From positions 942,001 through 1,006,000 of the forward strand of contig NC_015574.1 in NCBI RefSeq assembly GCF_000214725.1: a stretch of DNA of 64,000 nucleotides. Reading direction: 5' to 3'. Position 1 is the first letter of the stretch. Each line of letters begins with the position of its first letter. Of this stretch, positions 8,395 to 17,078 are shown one piece after another. Position numbers and translations under genes: made by a program. This stretch comes from Methanobacterium paludis. Its GTDB lineage: Archaea > Methanobacteriota > Methanobacteria > Methanobacteriales > Methanobacteriaceae. The notes under the pieces were generated by a model, which was given only the letters and a program-made list of their open reading frames with translations, was not told where the DNA came from and ran no database searches.

Positions 8395-9264
8395 ATGAAT
8401 AAAACCGTTATGCATGAACTTTTAGAAATAAACAGAATTGAAAGTACCTTTCCTTTATGTAGCTCTGAAAATTTAGCCGATGATCATGAACAGAGTGTTA
8501 AGGTAGTCGGGATCCTGGGTTGCGGTGCCATAGCTAATATAATTACTAATTTTGCAGCTGAAGGAAAGCTTGGCGTTGATGTAAATTTTTTTTATGATAA
8601 AGATATTGAAAGGGCTGAAAACCTGGCATCACAGGTTGATGGGACTGTTTTGTTGAGTATAGAAGACATGCTGGACAAGGTAGACCTTGTAATTGAAGCA
8701 GCATCACCCCAGGCTGTCAGGGAAGTTGTTCCAACCATCATTGGTGCTGGTGTGGATATGATTGTCATGAGCGTTGGAGCCCTTTTAGACAATGAACTAA
8801 GGGAACGCCTTGATAAACTTGCAAAAGAGAACAATGCAAAGATATACGCACCTTCAGGAGCAATTGTAGGTATTGACGGTATCAAAGCAGCATCCATCGG
8901 TAAAATACAAAGCGCAAGTCTTGTAACAAGAAAACCTCCAAGATCCCTTGGAATTTCAACGGATGAGGAAAAGATCCTCTACGAGGGAAAGGCAGGAGAT
9001 GCAGTTTTAAAGTTCCCAATGAACATAAACGTTGCAGCAACCTTAAGTTTGGCCTGTGGAATGGAAGTTGATGTTAAAATAATAGCAGACCCTGCAGTTG
9101 ACCGAAACATGCACGAAGTCCATGTAATAGGAGAATTCGGAGAATTTAAAACCATCACAGAAAACATGCCATGTGCCACAAATCCAAAAACAAGCACTTT
9201 AGCTGCTTATGCTGCGATTAGACTTCTTAAAAGTTTAAACGAAAATTTGAAGATCGGGACATGA
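8395..9264 (+). CDS. nadX: L-aspartate dehydrogenase
   Basis: NadX oxidises aspartate to iminoaspartate with NAD(P), feeding NadA. The Rossmann motif [14 protein letters not shown] begins about 35 residues in. It is followed by [27 protein letters not shown] (active-site region) and the C-terminal [16 protein letters not shown], all family signatures. The start at ATG 8395 gives 289 residues. An in-frame GTG at 8383 is possible but overlaps the AGGTG ribosome-binding stretch. The N-terminal ~30 residues before the Rossmann fold are longer than in many NadX proteins and may belong to a different true start. It is in an operon with nadA; nadC is not in this window. Confidence 0.9.
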   Translation: MNKTVMHELLEINRIESTFPLCSSENLADDHEQSVKVVGILGCGAIANIITNFAAEGKLGVDVNFFYDKDIERAENLASQVDGTVLLSIEDMLDKVDLVIEAASPQAVREVVPTIIGAGVDMIVMSVGALLDNELRERLDKLAKENNAKIYAPSGAIVGIDGIKAASIGKIQSASLVTRKPPRSLGISTDEEKILYEGKAGDAVLKFPMNINVAATLSLACGMEVDVKIIADPAVDRNMHEVHVIGEFGEFKTITENMPCATNPKTSTLAAYAAIRLLKSLNENLKIGT

Positions 9265-9355
9265 ATTACTAATATTTTTTTCATTTATAAATCAAGATAT
9301 CTGAAAAAAAATAATTGAAATGAAAAAAAGGGTTGTAAAAAAAACACTCCTATAT

Positions 9356-11416
9356 TCAACCCTCAACTACCTTTTTCACTTCATCCAGGAATTTTGTCTG
9401 ACCTATCCTTTTCATTGTACCGGCAAGTCTCTCCCTCTGAGGTTTATCAGCGTATCTGTTGTAAACTGTCAGGACACCGTCTATGAAATTTGTTATCTCA
9501 TCAACACTTTTCAGTTTCATGCTAGCACCTTCAACAATTTCCCTTCCACCTTTGCCTCCAATGTAAACCATGAAACCTTCTTCTTTAACTTCTCTTGCCT
9601 CGTGTGGGCAGGCTTTCTGACACTTTCCACAGCCTATGCAGATGTTGTAGTTTGTATAGGATGTTTCTCCCCTGATGTTGATTGCCTCAACTTTACAGAC
9701 TTCTGAGCACCGTCCGCAGCCGTTACATTTGTCTTCATTGGTTTTTGGGAATTTTATTCCAACGATTCCTGTGTCGTGAATCTGCGGCCTCATACACTTG
9801 TTGGGACATCCGCTGATGGCAATTTTGAATTTATAAGGTGTTGGCTTCTCCTTAAATTTGTCTTCGATGATGTTGCATATTTCTGTTGTGTCTATAAGTC
9901 CGCTTCCGCAGTTTTCCTTTCCAGGACATGCGAGTATGGCCCTGACAAGGGGACCTTCAGAACCTGTTGTGAGACCTTTTTCATTCAGCTCAAGTGCAAC
10001 CTCCTCAACGTCAAAACCGCTGATGTCGTGAATTTCGTAGGCGCCCCTGTTTGTGAGTTTTATCCTTGCATTGTACCGTTCTGCTATGTCCAGAACTTCT
10101 TTTACCTCATCAACATCGTACCAACCTGCTGGTTTTGCCCTGATTCTTATGAAGTATGTACCGTCAGATCTTTTTGAAACACCTGCGTAGTCTGAAGCCC
10201 AGTAAAATGATACAAACTCATCATTTTCTTTTCTTCTTTTAAGTTCCCTCACGAACCTTTTTAGTTTGAAGCTTTGAAGTTTCTCCACGGCTCCAACATC
10301 CACACCTTCTTTAAGTTCCAGAGCGTTTTTAATTTCTTCCCCTTTCTCTGTTCTTATTATGATGGTTGAGTAACCGTTTGGACTTCCGGTGGAGCCGATT
10401 GAGACGTCTGCCAGTTCTGCATCGAAGTCCCTGCACATGTTACAGCCGGAGCAGAGTTCTATTTTTTTAAGATCTATCTTCTTCTCCTCTCCATTTACAT
10501 AGACGAGGAGTTTTCCCATTTTAACGTCGAATTTCTCGGCATCTTTGATGTTTATGCTGTTATCTTTGAGGATCTCCTTTATGTTGCCGTAGTCGAATTT
10601 TTCTGTGCAGAACAGTCCTATCAAGTATTCGATTTTTGGGAGTTTTGCTGGTTTCCCACTTTTTCCAAGTTCTTCCTCGTGTTTAGCAAGGTATGGGAAG
10701 TACTGGAGTTTTCTAAGCCCGTTTATCTGACAGGGCAGGGCAACCACTGCAACCTTTTGAAGCCCCATTTCTCCGGCTGTTTTCAGGGCCTCAAGTGTTG
10801 ATATGCTGTACTTTGACTTGGAGGTTTGAAGCAGGTCCTCTGCATCTTGAACTATCAATGAGACTGGTTTCCAGTGTTCGTCTCCAACCACTATGGCTCC
10901 GTCGATCTTGTTGATGTCGAGGAGGTGTTTCAGGAAGGCTGTTACTGCTCCACCATCCTGTCCTTTTAGATCTCCTTTTCCATAGTAATAGTCTTCTTTG
11001 AAGTTTTCCCTTATTTTTATCTGGTATTTTCCGGATGAAACCCTTGGACAGACTTCAAAACACATTCCATGCCCGTTTCTCAGGCATTCTTCTGTCAGCT
11101 CTGGTTTTCCCTCGAACGATAAGATGTTGTTGGGGCAGATAACTGTGCAGGTCCCGCATTTGGCGCATATATCACTGTCAACAATGCTATTCAGTTTCCA
11201 GGACTTTTTTTTCGGGTACATTTTGGCCATTTTTTCTGCAGGTCCCATCCGAGAAATTGCCTCGCGGATGATGTTCTCATCAACTTCAACATTTTTTTCA
11301 GCAGCAATAGCATCTGCACTATCTAAAATATGTGTTTTAAGTTCTTCAGCAACTTCTTTGTATTGATCTGGGCTCATGCCCTTTGTTACTTGGCTTATAT
11401 AATTGTTGACGTACAT
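9356..11416 (-). CDS. fsr: F420-dependent sulfite reductase with HAAS-like N-terminal domain
   Basis: Fsr reduces sulfite to sulfide with F420H2, both detoxifying sulfite and supplying sulfur. From residue 73 the protein aligns by eye to Methanocaldococcus jannaschii Fsr. It has a ferredoxin domain (Cys84/87/90/94), an FrhB/FpoF-like F420H2 dehydrogenase half, and a sulfite reductase half with the siroheme-[4Fe-4S] cysteines Cys497-x5-Cys503 and Cys537-x3-Cys541. An inserted two-cluster ferredoxin follows (Cys564/567/570/574 and 593/596/599/603). Residues 1-70 are extra and look like a HAAS domain (YKEVAEELKTHILDSAD...AISRMGPAEKMAKMY), normally found in membrane proteins encoded beside PadR regulators. 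The start ATG follows the padR stop directly (TGAATG) with GGGGGAT as ribosome binding site, so the two are translationally coupled. Confidence 0.93.
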   Translation of the reverse strand: MYVNNYISQVTKGMSPDQYKEVAEELKTHILDSADAIAAEKNVEVDENIIREAISRMGPAEKMAKMYPKKKSWKLNSIVDSDICAKCGTCTVICPNNILSFEGKPELTEECLRNGHGMCFEVCPRVSSGKYQIKIRENFKEDYYYGKGDLKGQDGGAVTAFLKHLLDINKIDGAIVVGDEHWKPVSLIVQDAEDLLQTSKSKYSISTLEALKTAGEMGLQKVAVVALPCQINGLRKLQYFPYLAKHEEELGKSGKPAKLPKIEYLIGLFCTEKFDYGNIKEILKDNSINIKDAEKFDVKMGKLLVYVNGEEKKIDLKKIELCSGCNMCRDFDAELADVSIGSTGSPNGYSTIIIRTEKGEEIKNALELKEGVDVGAVEKLQSFKLKRFVRELKRRKENDEFVSFYWASDYAGVSKRSDGTYFIRIRAKPAGWYDVDEVKEVLDIAERYNARIKLTNRGAYEIHDISGFDVEEVALELNEKGLTTGSEGPLVRAILACPGKENCGSGLIDTTEICNIIEDKFKEKPTPYKFKIAISGCPNKCMRPQIHDTGIVGIKFPKTNEDKCNGCGRCSEVCKVEAINIRGETSYTNYNICIGCGKCQKACPHEAREVKEEGFMVYIGGKGGREIVEGASMKLKSVDEITNFIDGVLTVYNRYADKPQRERLAGTMKRIGQTKFLDEVKKVVEG

Positions 11417-11761
11417 TCAGTTATCCCCCTTATTGATATTATTTTCAAATTGTTCTAAAGCTGTGTTGATGGATTTAAGGGAATCCAACCAGCTTGTTCT
11501 AACCTGTTTACCGTATTCAGTTATCATGTAATATTTCCTGGGCCTTGAATCGTTGGTGTCCCAGCGGCTTGAAAGTAAATTATCATTTTCAAGACGTCTC
11601 AAAAGAGGGTATAATGTGCCTTCCTCCACTTTCAGTCCGGCACTCTTGAGGCTTTTGGTGATGTCATATCCGTACCTTTCATTTTCCAGCAGGCACATCA
11701 CAGCAACCTGTATCACACCCCGTTTCATTTCAGTCTCGAATCGTTCAAAGATGTTAACCAT
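11417..11761 (-). CDS. PadR-family transcriptional regulator
   Basis: The 114-residue protein has the PadR winged helix: VMCLLENERYGYDITKSL, then EEGTLYPLLRRLENDNLL (about residues 20-65), then the wing SRPRKYYMITEYGKQ and a short dimerisation helix. GGAGGT precedes the ATG. Its stop codon abuts the fsr start, so the regulator and sulfite reductase are co-transcribed. PadR proteins usually repress their own operon and respond to a small molecule. A perfect TGTACCGTACA palindrome sits between its TATA element and the gene. Control of Fsr by sulfite or a related signal is therefore likely but inferred. Confidence 0.92.
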   Translation of the reverse strand: MVNIFERFETEMKRGVIQVAVMCLLENERYGYDITKSLKSAGLKVEEGTLYPLLRRLENDNLLSSRWDTNDSRPRKYYMITEYGKQVRTSWLDSLKSINTALEQFENNINKGDN

Positions 11762-11811
11762 TGTTGACCTCCATTACAATGTGACCTAAATAATTATGTC
11801 ATACACTATAC

Positions 11812-11835
11812 TGTACCGTACATAGTATATAAAAA
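11812..11835 (-). promoter_or_regulatory. padR-fsr promoter with palindromic operator
   Basis: On the minus strand a TATA-like TTTTATATAC (about 11826-11835) is followed by the perfect 11-bp palindrome TGTACCGTACA (11812-11822), flanked by ATAC and TAGTAT. The operator lies between TATA box and expected transcription start, where a bound PadR dimer would block initiation. The promoter assignment rests on position and sequence only. Confidence 0.55.
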
Positions 11836-11972
11836 TGTGGAAATTGATGAAAGAAGTTTTTAAAATGTGGAGAAAAATAAATGAAGTTTTTTTGAACACA
11901 TTTTTATGAATCAATACCCAAAATATAAGTAATGATAAAAAACTCATAATCTCCATTAAAGGGGCCGTTACC

Positions 11973-12200
11973 ATGAAATCAAAGTATCTAAAAGGGGATA
12001 TCAAACGGGTTGATAAAAAATTGGAAGAATTGAACCGTAAATATGAAATTATGAAATTTGAGGAGGTCATGGAAAAACTTGAGGATAGACAATGTGAGCT
12101 GGCCAAAAAGGAAAGCATTGAAAGCCTGGACTTTAAAGGTAAAGTTCTAAAGAAGGCCTATGAAGATGTGATCAAACTTGAAAGGGCTAAAAAGAAGTGA
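11973..12200 (+). CDS. Small charged coiled-coil-like hypothetical protein
   Basis: This 75-residue frame encodes a Lys/Glu-rich, wholly helical-looking protein (KRVDKKLEELNRKYEIMKFEEVMEKLEDR). The ATG is preceded by AAAGGGG at 10-16 bases. No conserved family is recognised and there is no membrane segment. It lies between the divergent padR gene and the glycosylase gene. The amino-acid pattern (regular charged heptads, few rare codons) looks like a real protein, but the call is moderate. Confidence 0.5.
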   Translation: MKSKYLKGDIKRVDKKLEELNRKYEIMKFEEVMEKLEDRQCELAKKESIESLDFKGKVLKKAYEDVIKLERAKKK

Positions 12201-12345
12201 AATAAAATTAATTCAAGAAGATCATTTTTTTAGAAGCAGTACATGATTTTATCAATCATGATTTCGTGTCAATATCCAGATTATGGAACATAATGAACTA
12301 AAAACTAGATGGACTAAAAATATTATTTGAGCTTAGGGAATAAAA

Positions 12346-13272
12346 ATGAGCTTGGAAAATGAAATGACTTCAAAATTAGATATATCTGCAATAAGTCCAT
12401 TTAATTTTGATTTAAGTGTCAGGATATTCTCAGATGGAGATCCTGAGATACGTAAATATGAAAACGGAATGTTCTGGCAGGTTCTGAGAACGGATCAAGG
12501 TCTGGTACTCGTCACGGTTGAATCAGAAGATGCTGAAAATCTGACTGTGAAAATGGAATCAACAGAAGAGCTATCTCCTAAAAATTTAAAATCAATTTCA
12601 AACATGGTAAATAAGATCTTCAACCTGGATATGGACCTCAATCCATTTTACAGGGAAATTGAATCTGATGATGTCATGAACAGGATCACAGACAGACTTC
12701 ACGGTCTTAAAAATCCCACCACACCCACTTTATTTGAAGCCCTGGTGGACTCTGTAGCTGAACAGCAGCTATCTCTGAAGGCAGCCCACAGCATTGAAAA
12801 TCGTGTTATAAAAAGTTTTGGGCCGTCAATTAACATTAAGGGAAAAACATGTTATGCGTACCCAACACCCGAAGATTTTGCTTTTCTGGAGCTCCAGAAA
12901 CTCCGAGACTGTGGTTTGAGTTTTCGAAAGTCAGAGTATATCCGTGACCTCTCGCTTGGCATATTAAACCATGAAATAGACCTGGACCAGATAGGGAAAC
13001 TGAACAGCACTCAAGATATGATAGATGAACTGTGTAAAATAAGAGGTGTGGGTGTCTGGACAGGGGAGCTGGCGGTACTGAGAGGTTTGGGCAGGTTAGA
13101 TGCCCTGCCTGCTGATGATATCGGCCTGCGCCGGGCAATATCTCATTTCTACCGTGACGATGTAAGGATATCTGCAGATGAAGCCTGTGAAATCGCCCAT
13201 AATTGGGGAAAATGGAAAGGTTTGGCCGGATACTATTTGATTGTGGCAGAGATTATGGGTTTAAAGGTATGA
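12346..13272 (+). CDS. AlkA-type DNA-3-methyladenine glycosylase (HhH-GPD)
   Basis: This base-excision repair glycosylase of 308 residues has an N-terminal TBP-like domain (about 1-110) and then the HhH-GPD fold. LFEALVDSVAEQQLSLKAA opens the catalytic domain. KIRGVGVWTGELAVLRGLGRLDALPADDIGL holds the helix-hairpin-helix and the catalytic Asp. The gene should remove alkylated purines such as 3-methyladenine. Alternatives in the superfamily (OGG1, MutY) are less likely: there is no iron-sulfur cysteine cluster, and the N-terminal domain is AlkA-like. It appears monocistronic. Confidence 0.88.
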   Translation: MSLENEMTSKLDISAISPFNFDLSVRIFSDGDPEIRKYENGMFWQVLRTDQGLVLVTVESEDAENLTVKMESTEELSPKNLKSISNMVNKIFNLDMDLNPFYREIESDDVMNRITDRLHGLKNPTTPTLFEALVDSVAEQQLSLKAAHSIENRVIKSFGPSINIKGKTCYAYPTPEDFAFLELQKLRDCGLSFRKSEYIRDLSLGILNHEIDLDQIGKLNSTQDMIDELCKIRGVGVWTGELAVLRGLGRLDALPADDIGLRRAISHFYRDDVRISADEACEIAHNWGKWKGLAGYYLIVAEIMGLKV

Positions 13273-13385
13273 TAAGTCATGTACTCCAGATTCAAATTTA
13301 ATAACCCCTTCTAATAATCTATTCACATTTATTCTATTTTTCCCTGCATCTTTCCTTGAATTTACTTTCCGCATCTTTTCCTAAT

Positions 13386-13577
13386 TTATCTTCCCCTTAA
13401 CATCTTTTTTTGGAGTTTTTCCATTTTTTTAGATTCTTTGAGCTGTTTTTCAATATTACCATCTTCTATGAAAACTGGCCCCTGGTAGCCACATTTTTCA
13501 CATTTCCAGATAGATGTCTGAGGAACGTGGAGTTTCATTCTTTTTGAACCGCATTTAGGGCAGGATACTTTTGCCAT
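13386..13577 (-). CDS. Small zinc-ribbon protein
   Basis: The 63-residue protein has two CxxC knuckles, SCPKCGSKRM near residue 6 and WKCEKCGYQG near residue 27, forming a zinc ribbon. A basic helical tail follows (KESKKMEKLQKKMLRGR). Such proteins often bind nucleic acid or partner proteins. No specific family name can be given. It has a GGAGGA-type ribosome binding site upstream and stands alone between the glycosylase and a TauE gene. Confidence 0.75.
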   Translation of the reverse strand: MAKVSCPKCGSKRMKLHVPQTSIWKCEKCGYQGPVFIEDGNIEKQLKESKKMEKLQKKMLRGR

Positions 13578-13796
13578 TTTAATTGTCCTCCTAAACTGAA
13601 TAAGACTAACTGTTTCATTTCAAAAATTTCCATAAGTATTAAAGATTCTCGTTGATTTAGGATAAGTTGATGATTGTATTTAAAAATAAAGGATAAATTG
13701 GTATACGCTTCAGAAATCTAAGTGCTATAAAAAAAATATGGGATAAAATGGGTGAATAAATTACCATGGGTTGAATAAATTATCCTAATGAATAAA

Positions 13797-14579
13797 TTAT
13801 CTTAAGATCATGGCAAAACCTAAAATGAGATTCAAAAACACCAATAAAGGCGCATAAATCTTCTCAAGAGTCTGATCTTCGATTTTATTAACCAGTTTAG
13901 GACCTAAAAAGGCACCGATAGCTCCCCCACCTCCCAGAAGGATGATAAGCACGGGATCAAACTGTCCTAACATGAAGTAGCCTGCCACCCCTGATACTGA
14001 GTTGAAGATGAGTACAAAGATGGATGTGCCCACAACAACTGCGGCGGGTAATCCCAGGATGTATAAACCTGCAGTAACTGGGGGTGTTCCGCTTATCCCG
14101 AATACTCCTGCCAGAATACCTGATACAACACCAAAAAGTGAGCCTGCAAATTTCTTTGGCCCTGTAAATGTTGAGGATTTCCTTTTCATGTTACCTGGAT
14201 TTTTTTGCCTTTTAAGTGCACTGGATACCATGGGGATGATCATTATAAGCAAGAAAACACCTAAGATCTTTCTTAAGAGGATCGAAGGGAGTAAATTGGA
14301 GATATAAGCTCCTATCAATGCTCCAGCTATTCCTCCTATTCCAAAGATCATGCCGATATGGAAGTTCACATTACCAATGCGGTTGTGGCTGATTGTGCCC
14401 ATGACTGTGGTGGGCAGTACACATGCAAGCGAAGTTGCCACTGCAAGTTGGGTTGGAACATTGAATAAGAGGGTTAAAACTGGAACGTAAAAAACACCAC
14501 CCCCTCCGCCAATTACGGTTACAAATAGGCCTATTAAAAATCCAAAGAAAGGAAGCAGGATCAAGTTAGGATCGATCAT
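13797..14579 (-). CDS. TauE/SafE-family anion exporter (copy 1)
   Basis: This 260-residue membrane protein of the TauE/SafE (DUF81) family has about eight hydrophobic segments. Glycine-rich GGGGGVFYVPVLTLLF (about residues 24-39) is the family hallmark, and AGVFGISGTPPVTAGLYILGLP marks the second repeat. Family members export sulfite, sulfoacetate or other sulfur-containing anions. A close paralogue lies at 15492-16289, clearly homologous over the full length by eye. The neighbourhood also encodes sulfite reductase, which supports a role in sulfite or related anion efflux, though the substrate is inferred. Confidence 0.85.
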   Translation of the reverse strand: MIDPNLILLPFFGFLIGLFVTVIGGGGGVFYVPVLTLLFNVPTQLAVATSLACVLPTTVMGTISHNRIGNVNFHIGMIFGIGGIAGALIGAYISNLLPSILLRKILGVFLLIMIIPMVSSALKRQKNPGNMKRKSSTFTGPKKFAGSLFGVVSGILAGVFGISGTPPVTAGLYILGLPAAVVVGTSIFVLIFNSVSGVAGYFMLGQFDPVLIILLGGGGAIGAFLGPKLVNKIEDQTLEKIYAPLLVFLNLILGFAMILR

Positions 14580-14880
14580 CTGTTAAACACGTCCAGTAAA
14601 AAAGAAGTCCTGAGGCATGTTAAAGCAATTCTGCAGTTTTATAGATTTTATCGTTGAATAGACCTCCATGATAACGTCAATGTAGTATTTTTAATTAAGT
14701 AAACATGGTATTAGATGTTTTAAAATTTATCGGTAATCCAATATAATGCTTGTGGAAAATTTGTAACATTAAATTTGCATATAGTTGGGAGGCATGAATC
14801 TTTAAAATTAAGTACATCCAAGTTTAAAAGAGTAATCATTCTTCATTTTGCTAATTCAGATTCATTTACCATGGACAAAT

Positions 14881-15061
14881 TATATAAATTTATATAGAAA
14901 ATAAACCAAAGACTAAGTATCGGCGATTTTCAAGCGGAGAATGTTTAGGATCGCGGATCAATAACACTGAAAAAAGTTATATTAACCTTATTCAGGTTAA
15001 AAAAAGCAATTTTAAGTACTGTTACTATTCTAGTGCAGGTTATCTTTAAAATTAGTAAATT
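14881..15061 (+). promoter_or_regulatory. Promoter and structured leader of the 32-codon basic ORF
   Basis: TATATAAATTTATATA (14881-14896) is a strong TATA element, predicting a transcript starting near 14920. The leader then holds a locally GC-richer element in which GCGAT (14923-14927) can pair with ATCGC (14950-14954) around an inner ATTTTC/GAGAAT hairpin. A clean hairpin TTAACCT-TATTC-AGGTTAA follows (14982-15000), then an A-run. About 155 leader bases before a tiny ORF is unusual for this genome and could be a cis-acting or independent small RNA. Structure is judged by eye. Confidence 0.45.
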
Positions 15062-15076
15062 TAGGAGAATAAAAAA

Positions 15077-15175
15077 ATGGCAAAAGTGAAAGGAACTAAT
15101 AAAAGAACAAGACCTAAATCAAATTCTATAAAACCAGGAAGTAAAAGAGGAAGAGGAGTTAAGAAACGAGGTTAA
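15077..15175 (+). CDS. Tiny, highly basic 32-residue protein
   Basis: The frame starts at ATG 15077, six bases after TAGGAGA, and encodes 32 residues beginning MAKVKGTNKRTRPK and ending GRGVKKRG. Thirteen of 32 residues are Lys or Arg, and there are no acidic residues. The composition resembles small nucleic-acid-binding or ribosome-associated peptides, but I recognise no family. It has its own promoter, a long leader and a hairpin just after the stop, which together make it look like a genuine gene rather than chance. It sits in the gap between two TauE/SafE paralogues. Confidence 0.6.
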   Translation: MAKVKGTNKRTRPKSNSIKPGSKRGRGVKKRG

Positions 15176-15191
15176 TAATATTAACCCGTTA

Positions 15192-15240
15192 CATAAGGGG
15201 CATCTCAGTAAAATTGGGATTGTAACTCCCCTCATTTATG
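15192..15240 (+). terminator. Hairpin following the tiny basic ORF
   Basis: AGGGG (15196-15200) pairs with CCCCT (15228-15232), and outer CATAA (15192-15196) faces TTATG (15236-15240). GTTAC/GTAAC (about 15188 and 15222) offers an alternative pairing. It lies just after the stop codon at 15175. It may end the transcript or be part of a small RNA. Confidence 0.35.
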
Positions 15241-15491
15241 ATTTATTAAACTTATTTTTGTATTAAATTCATTATATTACTTGGAACCGGAAATTTACTC
15301 GTATTAACCTCTCTGCTTTTGTAATTTTACCTAAAATAGATTAAGTACTGTTTAATTGATTATTTATTCAAAACAGTTCTCAACCTTTTTTTTACCTTTG
15401 AAGTTCTTACATTTAGGTCAGGCATAAATATTCATTAAATATAATTTATTACTACAGTCCTTTGATTCTATAAACAGATGTATTTGGTAGT
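15241..15491. other. AT-rich spacer before the second TauE gene's end
   Basis: No further ORF or repeat is evident. Together with 14580-14880, which is likewise empty apart from AT-rich sequence and the promoter of the first TauE gene, it makes up the remainder of the 912-base gap between the two TauE/SafE genes. Confidence 0.4.
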
Positions 15492-16289
15492 TTATGCCAG
15501 TATCATTGCTAGGCCCATGGTAAAACTTATAGTCACAAGCAAAGGCGCATAGATTTTCTCAATGGTCATTGGATCAATTTTTTTAAGCAGTTTAGGTCCT
15601 ATAAATGCACCTACAGCTGCCCCGCCACCAAGAAGAATTATCAGAGTCAGATCTAACCTTCCTAATAGGAAATAACCCCCTATACCTGCAATTGAGTTAA
15701 AGATAAGTACAAATACAGTTGTACCCACAACCATTATGGCGGGCAGGCCTAAACTATAAAGTCCTGCAGTAACAGGTGGTGTTCCACTTATTCCAAAAAC
15801 TCCGGCCATTAATCCGGATGCGACTCCAAAAAAAGAGGCTATAACTCTTTTAGGTCCTGTAAGCGTTGTAAATTCTTTTTTACTTTCATCTCCTTTTTTA
15901 CATTTGTCTGTATTTTCACGTCTTTTCAATGCACTTCGTATCATTGGAATCAGTAATATCAATGTAAAAATACCTAAAATCCTTCTTAAAAGGATCGGAG
16001 GAATCATATTGGCAATATAGGCTCCTATTACTGTGCCTATTATTCCTCCGATTCCTAAAATCAAGCCCGTGTGGATATCCACATTACCCTCACGATGGTG
16101 ACTGAGAGCCCCTACAGCTGTGGTGGGTAAGACTGATGCTAAAGATGTAGCTACAGCCACTTGTGTGGGTACACCAAAAAGCAGTGTCAAAACAGGTACA
16201 TACAGTCCACCTCCACCTCCACCTAACATAGACACTAAGAGGCCTATAAGAAATCCGAATAAGGGAAGTAGAATTAGATTAATATCCAT
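15492..16289 (-). CDS. TauE/SafE-family anion exporter (copy 2)
   Basis: The 265-residue membrane protein is a paralogue of the one at 13797-14579, with GGGGGGLYVPVLTLLFGVPTQVAVATSLASVLPTT near the N-terminus and GVFGISGTPPVTAGLYSLGLP in the second half. It should export a small, probably sulfur-containing, anion. Its ATG directly follows the stop of the upstream metallohydrolase gene (TGAATG), so the two are translationally coupled. In many bacteria TauE/SafE genes pair with metallo-beta-lactamase-fold persulfide dioxygenases, which gives the pairing functional sense, but the substrate is not shown by sequence. Confidence 0.87.
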   Translation of the reverse strand: MDINLILLPLFGFLIGLLVSMLGGGGGGLYVPVLTLLFGVPTQVAVATSLASVLPTTAVGALSHHREGNVDIHTGLILGIGGIIGTVIGAYIANMIPPILLRRILGIFTLILLIPMIRSALKRRENTDKCKKGDESKKEFTTLTGPKRVIASFFGVASGLMAGVFGISGTPPVTAGLYSLGLPAIMVVGTTVFVLIFNSIAGIGGYFLLGRLDLTLIILLGGGAAVGAFIGPKLLKKIDPMTIEKIYAPLLVTISFTMGLAMILA

Positions 16290-17024
16290 TCAATTACCCT
16301 TTAGCTCTTTAATTTTTTGATGGGGGTTGTCGTTGAACAGGCCTCCATGGTAACTTATCACATTCTCAATATCATATTCTTCCAATTTACTGAGGGATTT
16401 AAGGGCAATTTCAGTTGATTTTTCATCCATGATCTGCTCATTGGGACCTACAAGTTCTCCGTTAAAGATGTTCAGTTCATCTCCTGCAATAAGGGTTTTA
16501 CTCATTTCATGGTAGAGGCATATATGTCCAGGTGTATGTCCTGGTGTGTGTATCACCTTAATACCTCCACAGAAACTTAACTGTTCATTGTCTCTCAAGG
16601 TTCTCTTAACCTCTACATGGGGAATGTTATTTATCTCCATGGCCATTTTCCGCTCTTTATCCGGTAACGAATTGATACGGTCCATAAACTTTGAATTTAA
16701 ACGTACAAGTTTCTTCTCACCTTGAATGTATGGTTTGTCCGCTTCATGTGCTAATACTTCAACTTCAGGCAGTTCATCTAAGATATCCTTAAGCCCTCCA
16801 ATATGGTCAATATCCTGATGGGTTATTATGATCTTGCTGAGCCTTCCAAAGGGCACACCTGCATTTTCCATTGCATTTTTAATTCCATCTAAGGTACCGG
16901 GTGCTCCACTGTCAACCAGGATAACTGTTTCAGCATCCCATATGAGAGTTGGATAAATTGTGCTTTTCCTTCCCGTAATATTCATTGGTAATTTTAGCAT
17001 TGCTATTCCATCTGCTATTTTCAA
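16290..17024 (-). CDS. Metallo-beta-lactamase-fold hydrolase
   Basis: The MBL fold is shown by IIITHQDIDHIGG (metal motif with Asp in place of the second His of HxHxDH, a recurring subfamily variant), then IHTPGHTPGHICLYHE, then LIAGDEL and ISYHGG at the C-terminus. The role may be hydrolysis of a thioester or ester, or a sulfur oxidation like the ETHE1 branch. The exact reaction is undetermined. The frame extends to TTG 17042, but AAAGGAGTGG lies just inside it, so TTG 17024 (eight bases beyond GGAG) is the favoured start. It is sandwiched between an AbrB regulator gene and a TauE exporter gene in one operon. Confidence 0.82.
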   Translation of the reverse strand: MKIADGIAMLKLPMNITGRKSTIYPTLIWDAETVILVDSGAPGTLDGIKNAMENAGVPFGRLSKIIITHQDIDHIGGLKDILDELPEVEVLAHEADKPYIQGEKKLVRLNSKFMDRINSLPDKERKMAMEINNIPHVEVKRTLRDNEQLSFCGGIKVIHTPGHTPGHICLYHEMSKTLIAGDELNIFNGELVGPNEQIMDEKSTEIALKSLSKLEEYDIENVISYHGGLFNDNPHQKIKELKGN

Positions 17025-17078
17025 CTTCACCACTCCTTTCAAGTTAAGAAAAAATAGTATTTAAAAATAATTTCGGTA

